A program made the translations under genes and the position numbers. The notes beneath the pieces were generated by a model. It was not told the origin of the DNA and did not search any database. It was given only the letters and a program-made list of their open reading frames with translations. Of a stretch of 64,000 nt of DNA, positions 1-8,361 are shown in pieces. How positions within the stretch are numbered: position 1 is the first letter of the stretch; the number at the start of each line of letters is the position of its first letter. This DNA comes from Clostridium sp. GTDB taxonomy: Bacteria; Bacillota; Clostridia; Lachnospirales; Lachnospiraceae. The DNA is taken from assembly GCA_031275405.1 (NCBI GenBank), contig JAISOV010000009.1:21275-85274 (forward strand), read 5' to 3'.

Positions 1-898
1 GTTCTTCTTCCGGCTGCTTCGCGGGCGCGGCCGACCCGAAACGGCTGCGCAGGGCGGCCTTGTCCTTTTCTTCCAAAAGAAAGCCGTCTACGCTGTCGGG
101 CTTTCGCGCCGCACGGATTTCCGCCCCCGCGTAACGCGAAGCCGTCAGATAAAGCGGCTCCCTGATTCCGTAGCGGCGCAGCAGATCCGTTGCGAGAAGC
201 TCATTCGGCGGCAGATCGGCGACGATTTTTCCGGAATCCATTAAGAGGATCCTGTCTACCGGAGCGGCCAGGGCGTCCTCCAGCCGATGTTCGATGATGA
301 GGATGGCCGCACCCGTTTCTTTTTGGATCCTGTCAATCAGCCCGATGGCCTGTTTCCCGGTCGCGGGGTCGAGGTTGGCGAGAGGTTCGTCGAAGAGCAG
401 CAGCTTCACGCGGCTGACCAGGACGCCCGCAAGGCTGACGCGCTGTTTCTGCCCCCCGGAAAGGGCGTGGGGCGGAGCGTCCAGTTCCCGTGCGATTCCC
501 ACAAGCCTGGCGGCTTCGGAAACGCGGTCGATCATGGCGGCGCGTTCCACACCTTCGTTTTCGAGCGCGAAAGCGATGTCTTCGCCGACCGTCAGCCCGA
601 CAAACTGCCCGTCCGGATCCTGGAGGACGGTGCCGACCGACCTGGAGACCTCAAAAATCCCCGCTTCCCCGGGAACCAAGCCGTCCACAGTCAGTCTGCC
701 GGAGCAGGCGCCAGGAAAAGAAGCGGGAACCAGTCCGTTCAGGCAGCTGCCCAACGTGCTTTTCCCGCTTCCCGATGCGCCGAGAATCAGGATCTTCTCG
801 CCCGCGTGGATTTTGAGGCTGATACCGCGCAGGGTCGGTTCCGACTGCGCGTGGTACTGAAAGCAGAAATCCTGGAACTCGATCAGCGGTTTATTCAT
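1..898 (-). CDS. ABC transporter ATP-binding protein of an ECF-type transporter (partial, runs off left edge)
   Basis: Read on the minus strand from an ATG at 898. About 299 codons are visible and the C-terminal part lies outside the window. Seen directly: Walker A GASGSGKST near residue 35, a Q-loop in VLQDPDGQF, the signature LSGGQKQR and a Walker B ending in LLLFDEPLANLD, followed by a switch histidine in IIEHRLED. This looks like the first ATPase half of the double-ATPase proteins that work with YkoE/UPF0397-type S components, energising vitamin or metabolite import at the membrane. The start overlaps the stop of the upstream UPF0397 gene by 8 bases, so the two are translationally coupled. 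Whether a second ATPase half follows cannot be seen. The substrate is unknown. Confidence 0.85.
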   Translation of the reverse strand, partial: MNKPLIEFQDFCFQYHAQSEPTLRGISLKIHAGEKILILGASGSGKSTLGSCLNGLVPASFPGACSGRLTVDGLVPGEAGIFEVSRSVGTVLQDPDGQFVGLTVGEDIAFALENEGVERAAMIDRVSEAARLVGIARELDAPPHALSGGQKQRVSLAGVLVSRVKLLLFDEPLANLDPATGKQAIGLIDRIQKETGAAILIIEHRLEDALAAPVDRILLMDSGKIVADLPPNELLATDLLRRYGIREPLYLTASRYAGAEIRAARKPDSVDGFLLEEKDKAALRSRFGSAAPAKQPEEE

Positions 899-1451
899 CC
901 TCTTTTTTCAGGCTTCCTTTTTTTGTCCTGGTCTTGCTGTAGGCAAGCAGCAGAAGCGAGCCGATCACGGCAGTAGTGACGATATTGGCGGCTCCGGCGA
1001 TCAGCCCCTGGGTGAACACCTTGTCGGACGGCTCCTGATAGATGAGGATGTCCAGAACCGGGGCGACGAGGAACCACGCGATCCCGTTTCCGATCACGTT
1101 GGCGATGTTGAACCAGGCCAGTTCGGCTTTCCCGAAAACACCCTCTTCGACCTTAAGCTTGGCGAATTTCAAAGAAACCAAGCCGATGACGCAGCCCGCG
1201 ATCGCGGAGGAAAGGATCCAGCTCCACCACAGCCCGTAGCCCCATGAAAAGTCAATCAGGATATGTCCGATCAGGCCGACCAGGCCGCCGGCCACCGGCC
1301 CGTAAAGCACCGCCAGCAGCGCCAGAACCGCGTACTGGATGTTCACGGTCGTGTTGGCGAAGACCGGGATCGAGGCGAACCGCCCGAGGACAAAAAACAG
1401 TGCCGCGCCGATTCCGACTGCAACAAACGCTGAAACAGAAAGTTTTTTCAT
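891..1451 (-). CDS. UPF0397-family ECF transporter S component
   Basis: Small hydrophobic protein of 186 residues with about five membrane segments, resembling UPF0397 substrate-binding subunits of energy-coupling-factor transporters. The N-terminal region (MKKLSVSAFVAVGIGAALFF) is typical. I chose the ATG at 1451 because GGGAG lies 7 bases upstream; the longer reading frame back to 1559 adds a polar stretch unlike the family. It is followed, with an 8-base overlap, by the ATPase gene, so the operon order is S component then ATPase; a T component would be expected beyond the left edge. Family members are often annotated for riboflavin, but nothing here fixes the substrate. No known riboswitch was recognised in its leader. 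Confidence 0.85.
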   Translation of the reverse strand: MKKLSVSAFVAVGIGAALFFVLGRFASIPVFANTTVNIQYAVLALLAVLYGPVAGGLVGLIGHILIDFSWGYGLWWSWILSSAIAGCVIGLVSLKFAKLKVEEGVFGKAELAWFNIANVIGNGIAWFLVAPVLDILIYQEPSDKVFTQGLIAGAANIVTTAVIGSLLLLAYSKTRTKKGSLKKEDE

Positions 1452-2166
1452 TTTTGCTCCCATCTGTCCGCTTCGCGGACGCACCAGCCAGGGAACGGAA
1501 AATTTTCGCGGAAGATTTCTTTTCGGCTCAAATTTCACGTACCCCCTTACAATAAGCAAGACATATCTGTTTAATAGATTCTTATCATAGCATAAGCATG
1601 GACTGACGTCAAGATATGCGGCTGAAAAATATATCAGAACGCCACAGACCCTTGTATCTGCCGAAGGATCTGTCCCTGGTAGGGCTTCCCCTTGTTTCCG
1701 CCCTCCCGTCTATCCGCCGGAAGCGACGGCGGAAACCTGTCCTGGCGGGGATTTTCGCCTGCGGGATACCTCCCGTCCATCCGCCGGAAGCGGCGGAAGC
1801 CTGCCTGGCCGCAGGGAGTTTTCCGTTTCTAAAGAATACCAGAAATTACCAGGGGGGGGGGGCGTCCTTTTTATGATATAATACACAAAGCGACCGTCTG
1901 CGGGCCGTGAGTCCGGAAAGCGGATCCAGGTGTCCTAGCCGCAGGAATACGATATGGCCGAAAGGCCATACTAAAGGCCATACTATAAGAAGCCGCCCCT
2001 GCTTCTGGTAGTCAATTCACGGCGCAAGGGCGGCGCCTTTTATCGGCAGCTGCTTCGCGGCTTCCGATCAGCGATCCTTGAGCGCTGCCCGTGACGGACG
2101 TAGGACTGGAAATGTGAGGCTATGGTTTGGCCTTGTCGTTTGGTACGATTTGCCGGAGGTGTTTCT
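1452..2166. other. Intergenic region between divergent operons
   Basis: About 715 bases with no convincing gene. It holds a perfect GTCCGC-GAA-GCGGAC hairpin (about 1467-1481) in the leader of the UPF0397 gene, an imperfect direct repeat of CCGTC(T/C)ATCCGCCGGAAGC near 1707 and 1776, a ten-base G run (about 1851-1861), a TGATATAAT extended -10-like sequence (1874-1882) and then a series of hairpins that would lie in the leader of the phosphonate operon. One of these is closed by CTGCGG/CCGCAG (about 1898-1945) and one is ATGGCC-GAAA-GGCCAT (about 1953-1968). Short frames here have no recognisable product. Confidence 0.5.
1988..2067 (+). repeat. Structured intergenic module, copy A
   Basis: Three consecutive stem-loops: AGAAGC with a 7-base loop (1988-2006); GGCGC with a 7-base loop and GCGCC followed by TTTT (2021-2041), terminator-like; and an imperfect ATCGG...CCGAT stem closed by TTCG (2042-2067). 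The same order, spacing and the linkers TCAA-T-AC and TTTTATCG recur at about 45442-45522 upstream of ecfA1, with paired bases changed. It sits between a possible promoter (1877-1882) and the phosphonate operon, so it could be a leader RNA or attenuator. No known riboswitch class was recognised. Confidence 0.5.
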
Positions 2167-2373
2167 ATGTATCTGGATCCAAGTTTCGGAGGGATGTTTG
2201 TTCAGATTGTCATTGCCGTGGCCGCTACGGCCGGTGCGCTGCTGTTTGGTTTGCGCCGCAAAATCGCGAAACTGTTCCGGAAAAATAAAATGCAGTCTGC
2301 CAAGAAAGCCGATGCTGTTCCGGCCGATGAAGTGGTAGACATGCTCGCGGAAACCGATCAGAAGAATCTATGA
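2167..2373 (+). CDS. Small single-pass membrane protein, first gene of phosphonate operon
   Basis: A 68-residue protein starting at the ATG after GGAGG (about 2154-2158). It has one hydrophobic segment (about residues 9-28, MFVQIVIAVAATAGALLFGL) followed by a basic stretch (RRKIAKLFRKNK) and an acidic tail ending EVVDMLAETDQKNL. The stop overlaps the start of the decarboxylase gene (ATGA arrangement), so it is the first gene of the operon and probably co-translated with it. I do not recognise a named family. A role as a small membrane partner or anchor for the polymer machinery encoded downstream is inference from position only. Confidence 0.75.
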   Translation: MYLDPSFGGMFVQIVIAVAATAGALLFGLRRKIAKLFRKNKMQSAKKADAVPADEVVDMLAETDQKNL

Positions 2374-3530
2374 AAGCGACCGACGTGCTGGAAGTGCTTG
2401 AAAAAGCAGGCATAGACTTTTTTGCCGGGGTTCCGGATTCTCTGCTGAGGCCATTCTGCGATGCCGTCTTTCATAAGTATGGCCAAGAAGCAAAGCGCCA
2501 TTTTGTCGCGCACAACGAAGGCGGCGCTGTTGGCTGTGCCGCAGGGTATCATCTTGCGACGGGGAAAATACCCTGCGTTTATATGCAGAACAGCGGCGTC
2601 GGAAACGCGGTCAACCCCGTCGCGTCGCTGACAAGCCCGTATGTGTACGGTATTCCGGTTCTTTACATCATCGGCTGGCGCGGGCAGCCGGGCATTCCTG
2701 ACGAACCGCAGCATCAGTTTCAGGGCATGATCACGGAAACTTTGTTAAACGTCATGGAGCTGGCTGTGTTCAGGCTGACTGCCGAAACGTCCGTCGATGA
2801 GCTTGCCGCCCGGCTGGAGCGGTTCCGCGGTGTTTTTAGAAGCGGCCAAAGCGCGGCGATTCTGGTGGAAAGCGGCGCGCTGAGCGGCGAGAAGCGGGTT
2901 TACGCCAATGATTATATTGTCAATCGTGAGGCTGCGATGGAACACATTGCTTCCGCCGCCCGAGAGGATATGATGGTGACTTCCACAGGGAAAATCTCCC
3001 GCGAGCTGTTCGAGATACGCGAACGAACGGGGCGGACGCACGACCGTGACTTTCTGACAGTCGGCTCTATGGGACACGACTCTATGATTGCGCTGGGTAT
3101 TGCGTTGCGGAAGCCGGAAAGGCGCGTATGGTGCGTTCAGGGCGACGGCGCGTTCCTGATGCACCTTGGGGCGCTTGCCGAAGTCGGCAGCCTTGGCTGT
3201 AAAAATATGCGCTACATCGTCCTGAACAACGCGGCGCATGAGTCCGTAGGCGGGCTGCCGACTTGTGCCGGTACGGCTGACCTGGCGGCTGTCGCCGCCG
3301 CCTGCGGTATCCGGAACGCTTTCCGTGCGGCTTCCTTGGACGAGCTGGACAAAGCGCTGGACGTCATGAAAAATATGGCTGCGTTATCGTTTCTGGAGGT
3401 GCGCTGCGCGCTAGGTTCGCGCAAAGATTTAGGGAGACCCGCCACCGCGCCGGCGGCCAACAAAACCGCGCTGATGAAAGTGCTGGAAGAGGGGGGCGGA
3501 CGGATTGAGTACGGTGTTTATGAGTTTTAG
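2370..3530 (+). CDS. aepY: Phosphonopyruvate decarboxylase
   Basis: Thiamine-diphosphate enzyme of 386 residues, the usual length for this family. It decarboxylates 3-phosphonopyruvate to phosphonoacetaldehyde, the step that pulls the unfavourable PEP mutase reaction forward. The sequence shows the family N-terminus (FFAGVPDSLLRPFCDAV), the catalytic glutamate in AHNEGGAVGCAAGYHLATG, the segment VYGIPVLYIIGWRGQPG, and a C-terminal ThDP/Mg motif GDGAFLMHLGALAEVGS ending in NNAAHESVGG. It overlaps the preceding small gene by 4 bases and the following pepM by 26 bases, so the pathway enzymes are tightly coupled. Glyoxylate carboligase-like relatives are possible alternatives, but a neighbouring PEP mutase makes this assignment firm. 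Confidence 0.94.
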   Translation: MKATDVLEVLEKAGIDFFAGVPDSLLRPFCDAVFHKYGQEAKRHFVAHNEGGAVGCAAGYHLATGKIPCVYMQNSGVGNAVNPVASLTSPYVYGIPVLYIIGWRGQPGIPDEPQHQFQGMITETLLNVMELAVFRLTAETSVDELAARLERFRGVFRSGQSAAILVESGALSGEKRVYANDYIVNREAAMEHIASAAREDMMVTSTGKISRELFEIRERTGRTHDRDFLTVGSMGHDSMIALGIALRKPERRVWCVQGDGAFLMHLGALAEVGSLGCKNMRYIVLNNAAHESVGGLPTCAGTADLAAVAAACGIRNAFRAASLDELDKALDVMKNMAALSFLEVRCALGSRKDLGRPATAPAANKTALMKVLEEGGGRIEYGVYEF

Positions 3531-4806
3531 CACAGACGTGATTCACGGCGGGCATATCGCCATCATCCAAAAGGCGGCGGCGCTTGGACGGCTTACGGTC
3601 GGCGTGATCGCGGACGAGGTGGTCGCCACCTATAAGCGCTTCCCGCTGCTGACGACGCAAGACAGGATGAGCATTTTCAAAAATATCGTCGGCGTCCATG
3701 ACGTAGTGAGACAGGTCAGTCCGTCCGGCGTGGAAATCATTCAGGCTTTGCGCCCGGATGTCGTCGTACACGGCGACGACTGGCGGACGGATTTCAGAAG
3801 TCCGATACGCCAAGCGGTGATAGAGGCGTTGGCCCAGTACGGAGGTCGGCTTGTGGAATATCCGTCCGCCAGCAGCCGCGGCTATGATACTTTTGAAAAG
3901 CAGGCTTACGCCAGCCTTGCGATACCCGATATCCGGCGCGGCAGGCTGAAAAGACTGCTGTCGCTGAAACCGCTTGTGCGGGCGATGGAAGCATCGAGCG
4001 GGCTGATGGGCCTGTTGGTGGAAGACACGAAGGTTCGCGTTGGCGATAAAGTGGAGCAGTTTGACGCGATGTGGCTGTCAAGCCTGTGCGATTCGACCGC
4101 CAAAGGCAAGCCGGACATAGAAGTAGTGGATTTCAGCAGCCGTATCCGGACAGTGGAGGATATCCTTGAGGTCACGACAAAACCGATCATCTTTGACGCG
4201 GACACCGGCGGTCAGGCGGAGCATTTCGCGTATATGATGCGGACGCTTGAGCGTATCGGCGTGTCGGCGGCCATTGTGGAAGATAAGACCGGCTTAAAAA
4301 GAAACTCGCTGTTCGGCGCGGCTGCGGAGCAGACGCAGGACGGCATAGAAAGCTTCTGCCGTAAAATACAGACGGGTAAAGCTGCGCTGAAAACGAAAGA
4401 CACCATGATTATCGCGCGGATTGAAAGCCTGATCTTGGAACGCGGGCAGGAAGACGCGCTGGCAAGGGCTTTTGCCTATGCCGGAGCGGGCGCCGACGGA
4501 ATCATGATACACAGCAAGAAGAAATCTCCGGACGAGATTTTCGCGTTCTGCGAGAAGTTCCGCGGGCGTTACGACGATTTGCCGCTTGTGGTCGTGCCGT
4601 CAACGTATCCGTCGGTATACGAGGCGGAGCTGGCGTGTCGCGGGGTGAACCTTGTGATATACGCCAACCAGCTGACGAGGAGCGCGTTCCCCGCCATGCG
4701 CAAGACCGCCGCAAGTATCCTGGAAAACGGCAGAGCGCTGGAAGCGGACAGTTTCTGTCTGCCCATCCAAGAGATCATTCGGCTGATACCGGAGCAGGGA
4801 GACTGA
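3505..4806 (+). CDS. pepM: PEP mutase fused to an N-terminal nucleotidyltransferase domain
   Basis: Bifunctional protein of 433 residues. Residues 1-130 form a cytidylyltransferase-like fold with the HxGH motif as HGGH in STDVIHGGHIAII and a second motif HGDDWR. Residues 145-433 are phosphoenolpyruvate mutase, which isomerises PEP to phosphonopyruvate, the entry step of nearly all phosphonate biosynthesis. The diagnostic EDKxxxxxNS signature is present as VEDKTGLKRNS, with the metal-binding stretch IIFDADTGGQ before it. I chose the TTG at 3505 because GAGGGGGG lies just upstream and the family N-terminus aligns there; the first ATG would cut the start of the nucleotidyltransferase fold. It overlaps aepY. 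The fused domain implies nucleotide activation of a phosphonate, but which base it uses is inferred. Confidence 0.93.
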   Translation: MSTVFMSFSTDVIHGGHIAIIQKAAALGRLTVGVIADEVVATYKRFPLLTTQDRMSIFKNIVGVHDVVRQVSPSGVEIIQALRPDVVVHGDDWRTDFRSPIRQAVIEALAQYGGRLVEYPSASSRGYDTFEKQAYASLAIPDIRRGRLKRLLSLKPLVRAMEASSGLMGLLVEDTKVRVGDKVEQFDAMWLSSLCDSTAKGKPDIEVVDFSSRIRTVEDILEVTTKPIIFDADTGGQAEHFAYMMRTLERIGVSAAIVEDKTGLKRNSLFGAAAEQTQDGIESFCRKIQTGKAALKTKDTMIIARIESLILERGQEDALARAFAYAGAGADGIMIHSKKKSPDEIFAFCEKFRGRYDDLPLVVVPSTYPSVYEAELACRGVNLVIYANQLTRSAFPAMRKTAASILENGRALEADSFCLPIQEIIRLIPEQGD

Positions 4807-4964
4807 CCATGGCGCTTGGGAAGTCCGGCGGAACGGAGCGCCTGATCCGTTTGGTTCTTTGGGCGGCGGACAAGAAATTGCGCCGGCCAAGCCCTGCGGC
4901 CGCAGGAACGTCGGCCTTGGATACGAACAGGCAAGCGCCGATGAGGCGGGTAAGGAGAATGGAG

Positions 4965-6386
4965 ATGAATTTGGAAGAGCGAGTCGCCTTAAAAAAGGCG
5001 AACAGGACGGAATTGTATAGGTTAGAGCCGCCTTTCCCGCGTACCAACTTTTTGATGGAAACATCGAACGCCTGTAACCATGACTGTATCTTCTGCGCCC
5101 ATCGTAAAATGAAGCGCAAAGTGGGGTTTGTGAAGCCCGAGCTTGTAAAAAGCGTCCTGGAACAGGCATACGCGCTTGGTACCCGCGAAGTAGGGTTTTA
5201 CGCCACGGGGGAACCGTTCCTGGTGAAGGAACTGCCGGCTTATATCGCGCTGGCAAAGCAAATCGGATACAGCTACGTCTATTTGACGTCGAACGGCGCG
5301 CTGGCTACGCCCGATAGGGTCAGAGCCGTTGTTGACGCGGGTCTTGACAGCATCAAGTTTTCCATTAACGCGCCCGAAAGGCGTATGTATGAGTTCATCC
5401 ATGGCCATGATGATTTTGACCGCGTTTTGGGCAACTTAAAATATCTGTCTGAATACAGAAAGGAAAGCCCAAGGCGGTACAAAATATTTGTCACGGGTAT
5501 TCTGACGCGCTATACGGAAAATATGCGCGGAAAATGGTTTGAGGTTTTCGGGCAATTTGCGGATGAGATCGTGTTTAAGTATGTTTACAACCAAGGCGGT
5601 TATATGCCTGAAATCGAAACCTTGCTGAAATGTGAAAGTGACACGGAGGAATACCGCCGCTGCAACCTGCCGTTCGACGCGATTTCTGTCACATACGAAG
5701 GGTATTTATCGGTGGAAAACGCCGACTATGAGAATATGCTCGTCGTCGCCGATTTGAACAAAGAAAGCCTAAAAGACGCCTGGTACGGCGAAAACATGAA
5801 AAAAGTGCGGCAGGCGTTTCTCGATGACAAAATGGACGGCCTCATCTGTGACGGCTGCGTTCACCATTGTATACGTGACGCGGCTCCTGTCATGCCCGAA
5901 CTTGCAGAACCAAATGAAGAGATGTATTCCGACAGGCTTGTTCAGGAACGCCTGGCGCGGTACGCGGATTTCCTCAGCGGCACAAAAACCGTGTATGTTC
6001 CTATGGCGGCGGATATTGTGCATCCTGGGCATGTCAATATCATCAGGCTTGCCGCAGGTTACGGCAAAGTGATCGTCGGTCTGTTCACAGACGAGGCGAT
6101 TATGGAATATAAGCCGCGCCCGCTTATGAGCTACGATGAGCGCGAGACAGTCGTCGCTAACATGAAAGGCGTTGACGTCGTCGTGCCGCAGGCTTCCCGC
6201 GATTATGCGCCCAATCTGCTGAAATATAAGCCCGACTATATGGTCCACGGCACGGACTGGCGCGAAGGGCCGCTGGCAAAGGCCAGAGCCGACGCGATAG
6301 AGTTGATGAGGGGCTGGGGCGGGGAAGTCATAGAACCGGACTACACGCGGGGGATCTCTTCGTCCGCGTTGAAGAAGAAAATGTAA
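4965..6386 (+). CDS. Radical SAM protein fused to a C-terminal nucleotidyltransferase domain
   Basis: About 473 residues. The N-terminal part is a radical SAM domain with the 4Fe-4S motif CNHDCIFC (CX3CX2C) near residue 35, a GE-type motif in YATGEPF, and a SPASM-like C-terminal cysteine set (RRCNLPF, then GLICDGCVHHC). The last 130 residues are a second nucleotidyltransferase with HPGH in AADIVHPGHVNII and HGTDWR, very like the domain on PepM. The ATG at 4965 has AAGGAG 7 bases upstream; an in-frame ATG at 4809 behind GGGAG would add 52 low-complexity residues and cannot be excluded. The reaction is unknown. By context it modifies a phosphonate or its nucleotide derivative before polymer transfer. 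Confidence 0.85.
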   Translation: MNLEERVALKKANRTELYRLEPPFPRTNFLMETSNACNHDCIFCAHRKMKRKVGFVKPELVKSVLEQAYALGTREVGFYATGEPFLVKELPAYIALAKQIGYSYVYLTSNGALATPDRVRAVVDAGLDSIKFSINAPERRMYEFIHGHDDFDRVLGNLKYLSEYRKESPRRYKIFVTGILTRYTENMRGKWFEVFGQFADEIVFKYVYNQGGYMPEIETLLKCESDTEEYRRCNLPFDAISVTYEGYLSVENADYENMLVVADLNKESLKDAWYGENMKKVRQAFLDDKMDGLICDGCVHHCIRDAAPVMPELAEPNEEMYSDRLVQERLARYADFLSGTKTVYVPMAADIVHPGHVNIIRLAAGYGKVIVGLFTDEAIMEYKPRPLMSYDERETVVANMKGVDVVVPQASRDYAPNLLKYKPDYMVHGTDWREGPLAKARADAIELMRGWGGEVIEPDYTRGISSSALKKKM

Positions 6387-6403
6387 AAAACCGGAGGGGA
6401 TGG

Positions 6404-8290
6404 ATGGGTGCGATAACTGGCGTATTGGTGAAGCCGCTGGGAATGCTGCTGGACTTTGGCTACTCTGTCACGGGCAGCTACGGTCTGGCGATCCTGTTTT
6501 TTGCGTTTGCGGCAAAGGTGATCACGTTCCCGCTGGCGCTGACGGCGCAGAAAAACTCCATACGCCTGCTGCGGATTCAGCCGGAACTGGCACACATTAA
6601 ACGGGCGCACTACGGCGACAAGGAACGCGTAAACGAGGAGCAGTACCTGCTGTATCAGCGGGAGAAATACTCTCCGATCAGCGGCTTGTTCCCTCTTCTC
6701 GCGCAGCTGGCGCTGCTTGTCGGAATGGGTCATGTCCTTTATCAGCCGTTTGCCTATCTCCCGGATCTCACCGCAACGGTATTCTGGGGCCTCGACCTTG
6801 CCGCCGTTCCGGACTCGGAGCAGCTTGGGGCTTTCTTTGCCCTGGCGCTGCTGTCGGGCCTGTCGTCGTTTGCCTTGTGCGCGATACAGAACAGGCTGAA
6901 CCCCGCGCAGCGGCGTATGAGCTTCTGGGGCAGATGGGGCCTGTCGATGGTCGTCGTCGCGTTTTCCTTTTATATCCCGTTTGTCACGTCCGGCGCAATC
7001 GGCCTTTACTGGTTTTTCAGCAACTTATTCAGTATCGTGGTGGCTTTTGCGGTAAATTTTATGGATAACCCGAAAAAGTCAGTCGCGCCGGAACTGCTTG
7101 TGCCGCCGGAAAAGCCGAGTAAAGAAGAACGCCGGATGGAGAAACAACGTCGTCGGAGGATCTTAGCGTTGGAAAACGAGTCTGTTCGGCGTTTTCACGC
7201 AAGCGCCGATCCGAACAAGCTGGTGTTTTATTCCGTCAGCGGCGGCCAGTATCAGTATTATTCGGAGATGATTGACTGGCTGCTCGCCAATTCCGATCTT
7301 ACGATACACTATCTTACCAATGACCCTGAGGATGTCTTGCTGGAAACGGAACGCGAAAGATGGAAGGTCTATTATATCGGACAGAAACGGGCGGTTGGGT
7401 TCATGCTGCGCCTGGATGCGGCCATGGTGATTATGACCGCGCCGAACTTAGGGCAGTACCACATAAAACGCTCGGTTGTCAACCCAGATATCGAGTATGT
7501 CTACACGTTTCATCATTTTACCAGCCTTGTGATGCTGCGTGAAGAGGCCGTGGATCATTTTGACACCGTTTTCTGCGCCGGCAGACACCACATTGAGGAA
7601 ATACGCAGAACGGAGCAGCTGTACGGGCTTCGCCCAAAGCGGCTGGTGAAAGTCGGGTATGGGCAGATCGATCGGCTGCTGAAAAGGTACGCCGAAATGC
7701 CCAAGACACGAAACAGCCCGCCGCAGATCCTCATCGCGCCGTCGTGGTCCGTGGGCGGTATTCTGGATACCTGCCTGGACGAGCTTGTCTGCGCGCTGAA
7801 AGAGCAGTACACTGTGGTCATACGGCCTCACCCGGAGTATCTCAAGCGTTTCCCTGAAAAATGGCTGGCGATTGTGCAGAAATATGAGGGCGTAGTGTTT
7901 GATGCGGACTTTCTCCGGAACGAAAGCATCTACAGATCGGATCTTCTGATTACCGACTGGTCGAGCATCGCAAACGAGTTTTCCTATTGCACGAAACGGC
8001 CGACCATCTATATCAACACGCCGATGAAGATCATGAACAGCGAATATCAAAAACTTGGCATGGAGCCGCTGGACGTGATTCTGCGCAGCAGGCTGGGCGA
8101 GAATATCGACCCCGGGAATCTCGCGGCCTTGGCGCGGCTTGTTCCGAAAATGTTAAGCGAGACGGACAAGTATCGCGAGCGCATCAGCCGTTCCGTGGAA
8201 GAGTATCTGTTTTACCCCGGACGCAGCGGCGAAGCGGCGGGACGGTATATCGTGTCCCGCCTTACCGGCAGAAAGGATATGGTACGATGA
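6404..8290 (+). CDS. YidC/Oxa1-like membrane insertase fused to CDP-glycerol glycerophosphotransferase-like domain
   Basis: 628 residues with two modules. Residues 1-230 resemble the YidC2 core: an N-terminal helix, the segment PLALTAQKNSIRLLRIQPEL, a cytoplasmic hairpin with LYQREKYSPISGLFPLLAQL and further hydrophobic helices. After a basic linker (about 235-270), residues 275-628 resemble TagF-type CDP-glycerol glycerophosphotransferases, with VIRPHPEYL and LLITDWSSIANEF, the two sequence hallmarks of that family. Known TagF enzymes move glycerophosphate from CDP-glycerol to a teichoic acid primer at the membrane. Here, next to PEP mutase and nucleotidyltransferases, I infer transfer of a nucleotide-activated phosphonate. 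GGAGGGG lies 8 bases before the ATG. The stop overlaps the next start (ATGA). Confidence 0.88.
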   Translation: MGAITGVLVKPLGMLLDFGYSVTGSYGLAILFFAFAAKVITFPLALTAQKNSIRLLRIQPELAHIKRAHYGDKERVNEEQYLLYQREKYSPISGLFPLLAQLALLVGMGHVLYQPFAYLPDLTATVFWGLDLAAVPDSEQLGAFFALALLSGLSSFALCAIQNRLNPAQRRMSFWGRWGLSMVVVAFSFYIPFVTSGAIGLYWFFSNLFSIVVAFAVNFMDNPKKSVAPELLVPPEKPSKEERRMEKQRRRRILALENESVRRFHASADPNKLVFYSVSGGQYQYYSEMIDWLLANSDLTIHYLTNDPEDVLLETERERWKVYYIGQKRAVGFMLRLDAAMVIMTAPNLGQYHIKRSVVNPDIEYVYTFHHFTSLVMLREEAVDHFDTVFCAGRHHIEEIRRTEQLYGLRPKRLVKVGYGQIDRLLKRYAEMPKTRNSPPQILIAPSWSVGGILDTCLDELVCALKEQYTVVIRPHPEYLKRFPEKWLAIVQKYEGVVFDADFLRNESIYRSDLLITDWSSIANEFSYCTKRPTIYINTPMKIMNSEYQKLGMEPLDVILRSRLGENIDPGNLAALARLVPKMLSETDKYRERISRSVEEYLFYPGRSGEAAGRYIVSRLTGRKDMVR

Positions 8291-8361
8291 GAAAGCACCG
8301 GAAAGGATATGATACGATGAGAAAGTACCGGAAAGAATATGATACGGTGAAACGCTGGAAG
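8272..8361 (+). repeat. 30-bp tandem repeat carrying repeated start signals
   Basis: Three imperfect 30-bp copies begin at about 8272, 8302 and 8332. Each has an AAAGGATATG-like Shine-Dalgarno region followed by a start codon: ATG at 8287, ATG at 8317, GTG at 8347. In the protein this appears as MRKHRKGYDT, MRKYRKEYDT, VKRW. The first copy lies inside the end of the preceding gene. Confidence 0.85.

Noticed and set aside
287..976. Plus-strand frames opposite the left-edge ABC ATPase
   Set aside because: The minus strand carries unmistakable Walker and signature motifs; the plus frames are shadows.
1452..1620. Riboswitch for the UPF0397 gene
   Set aside because: I looked for TPP, preQ1, cobalamin and similar signatures in the leader and saw only a short hairpin with no conserved core.
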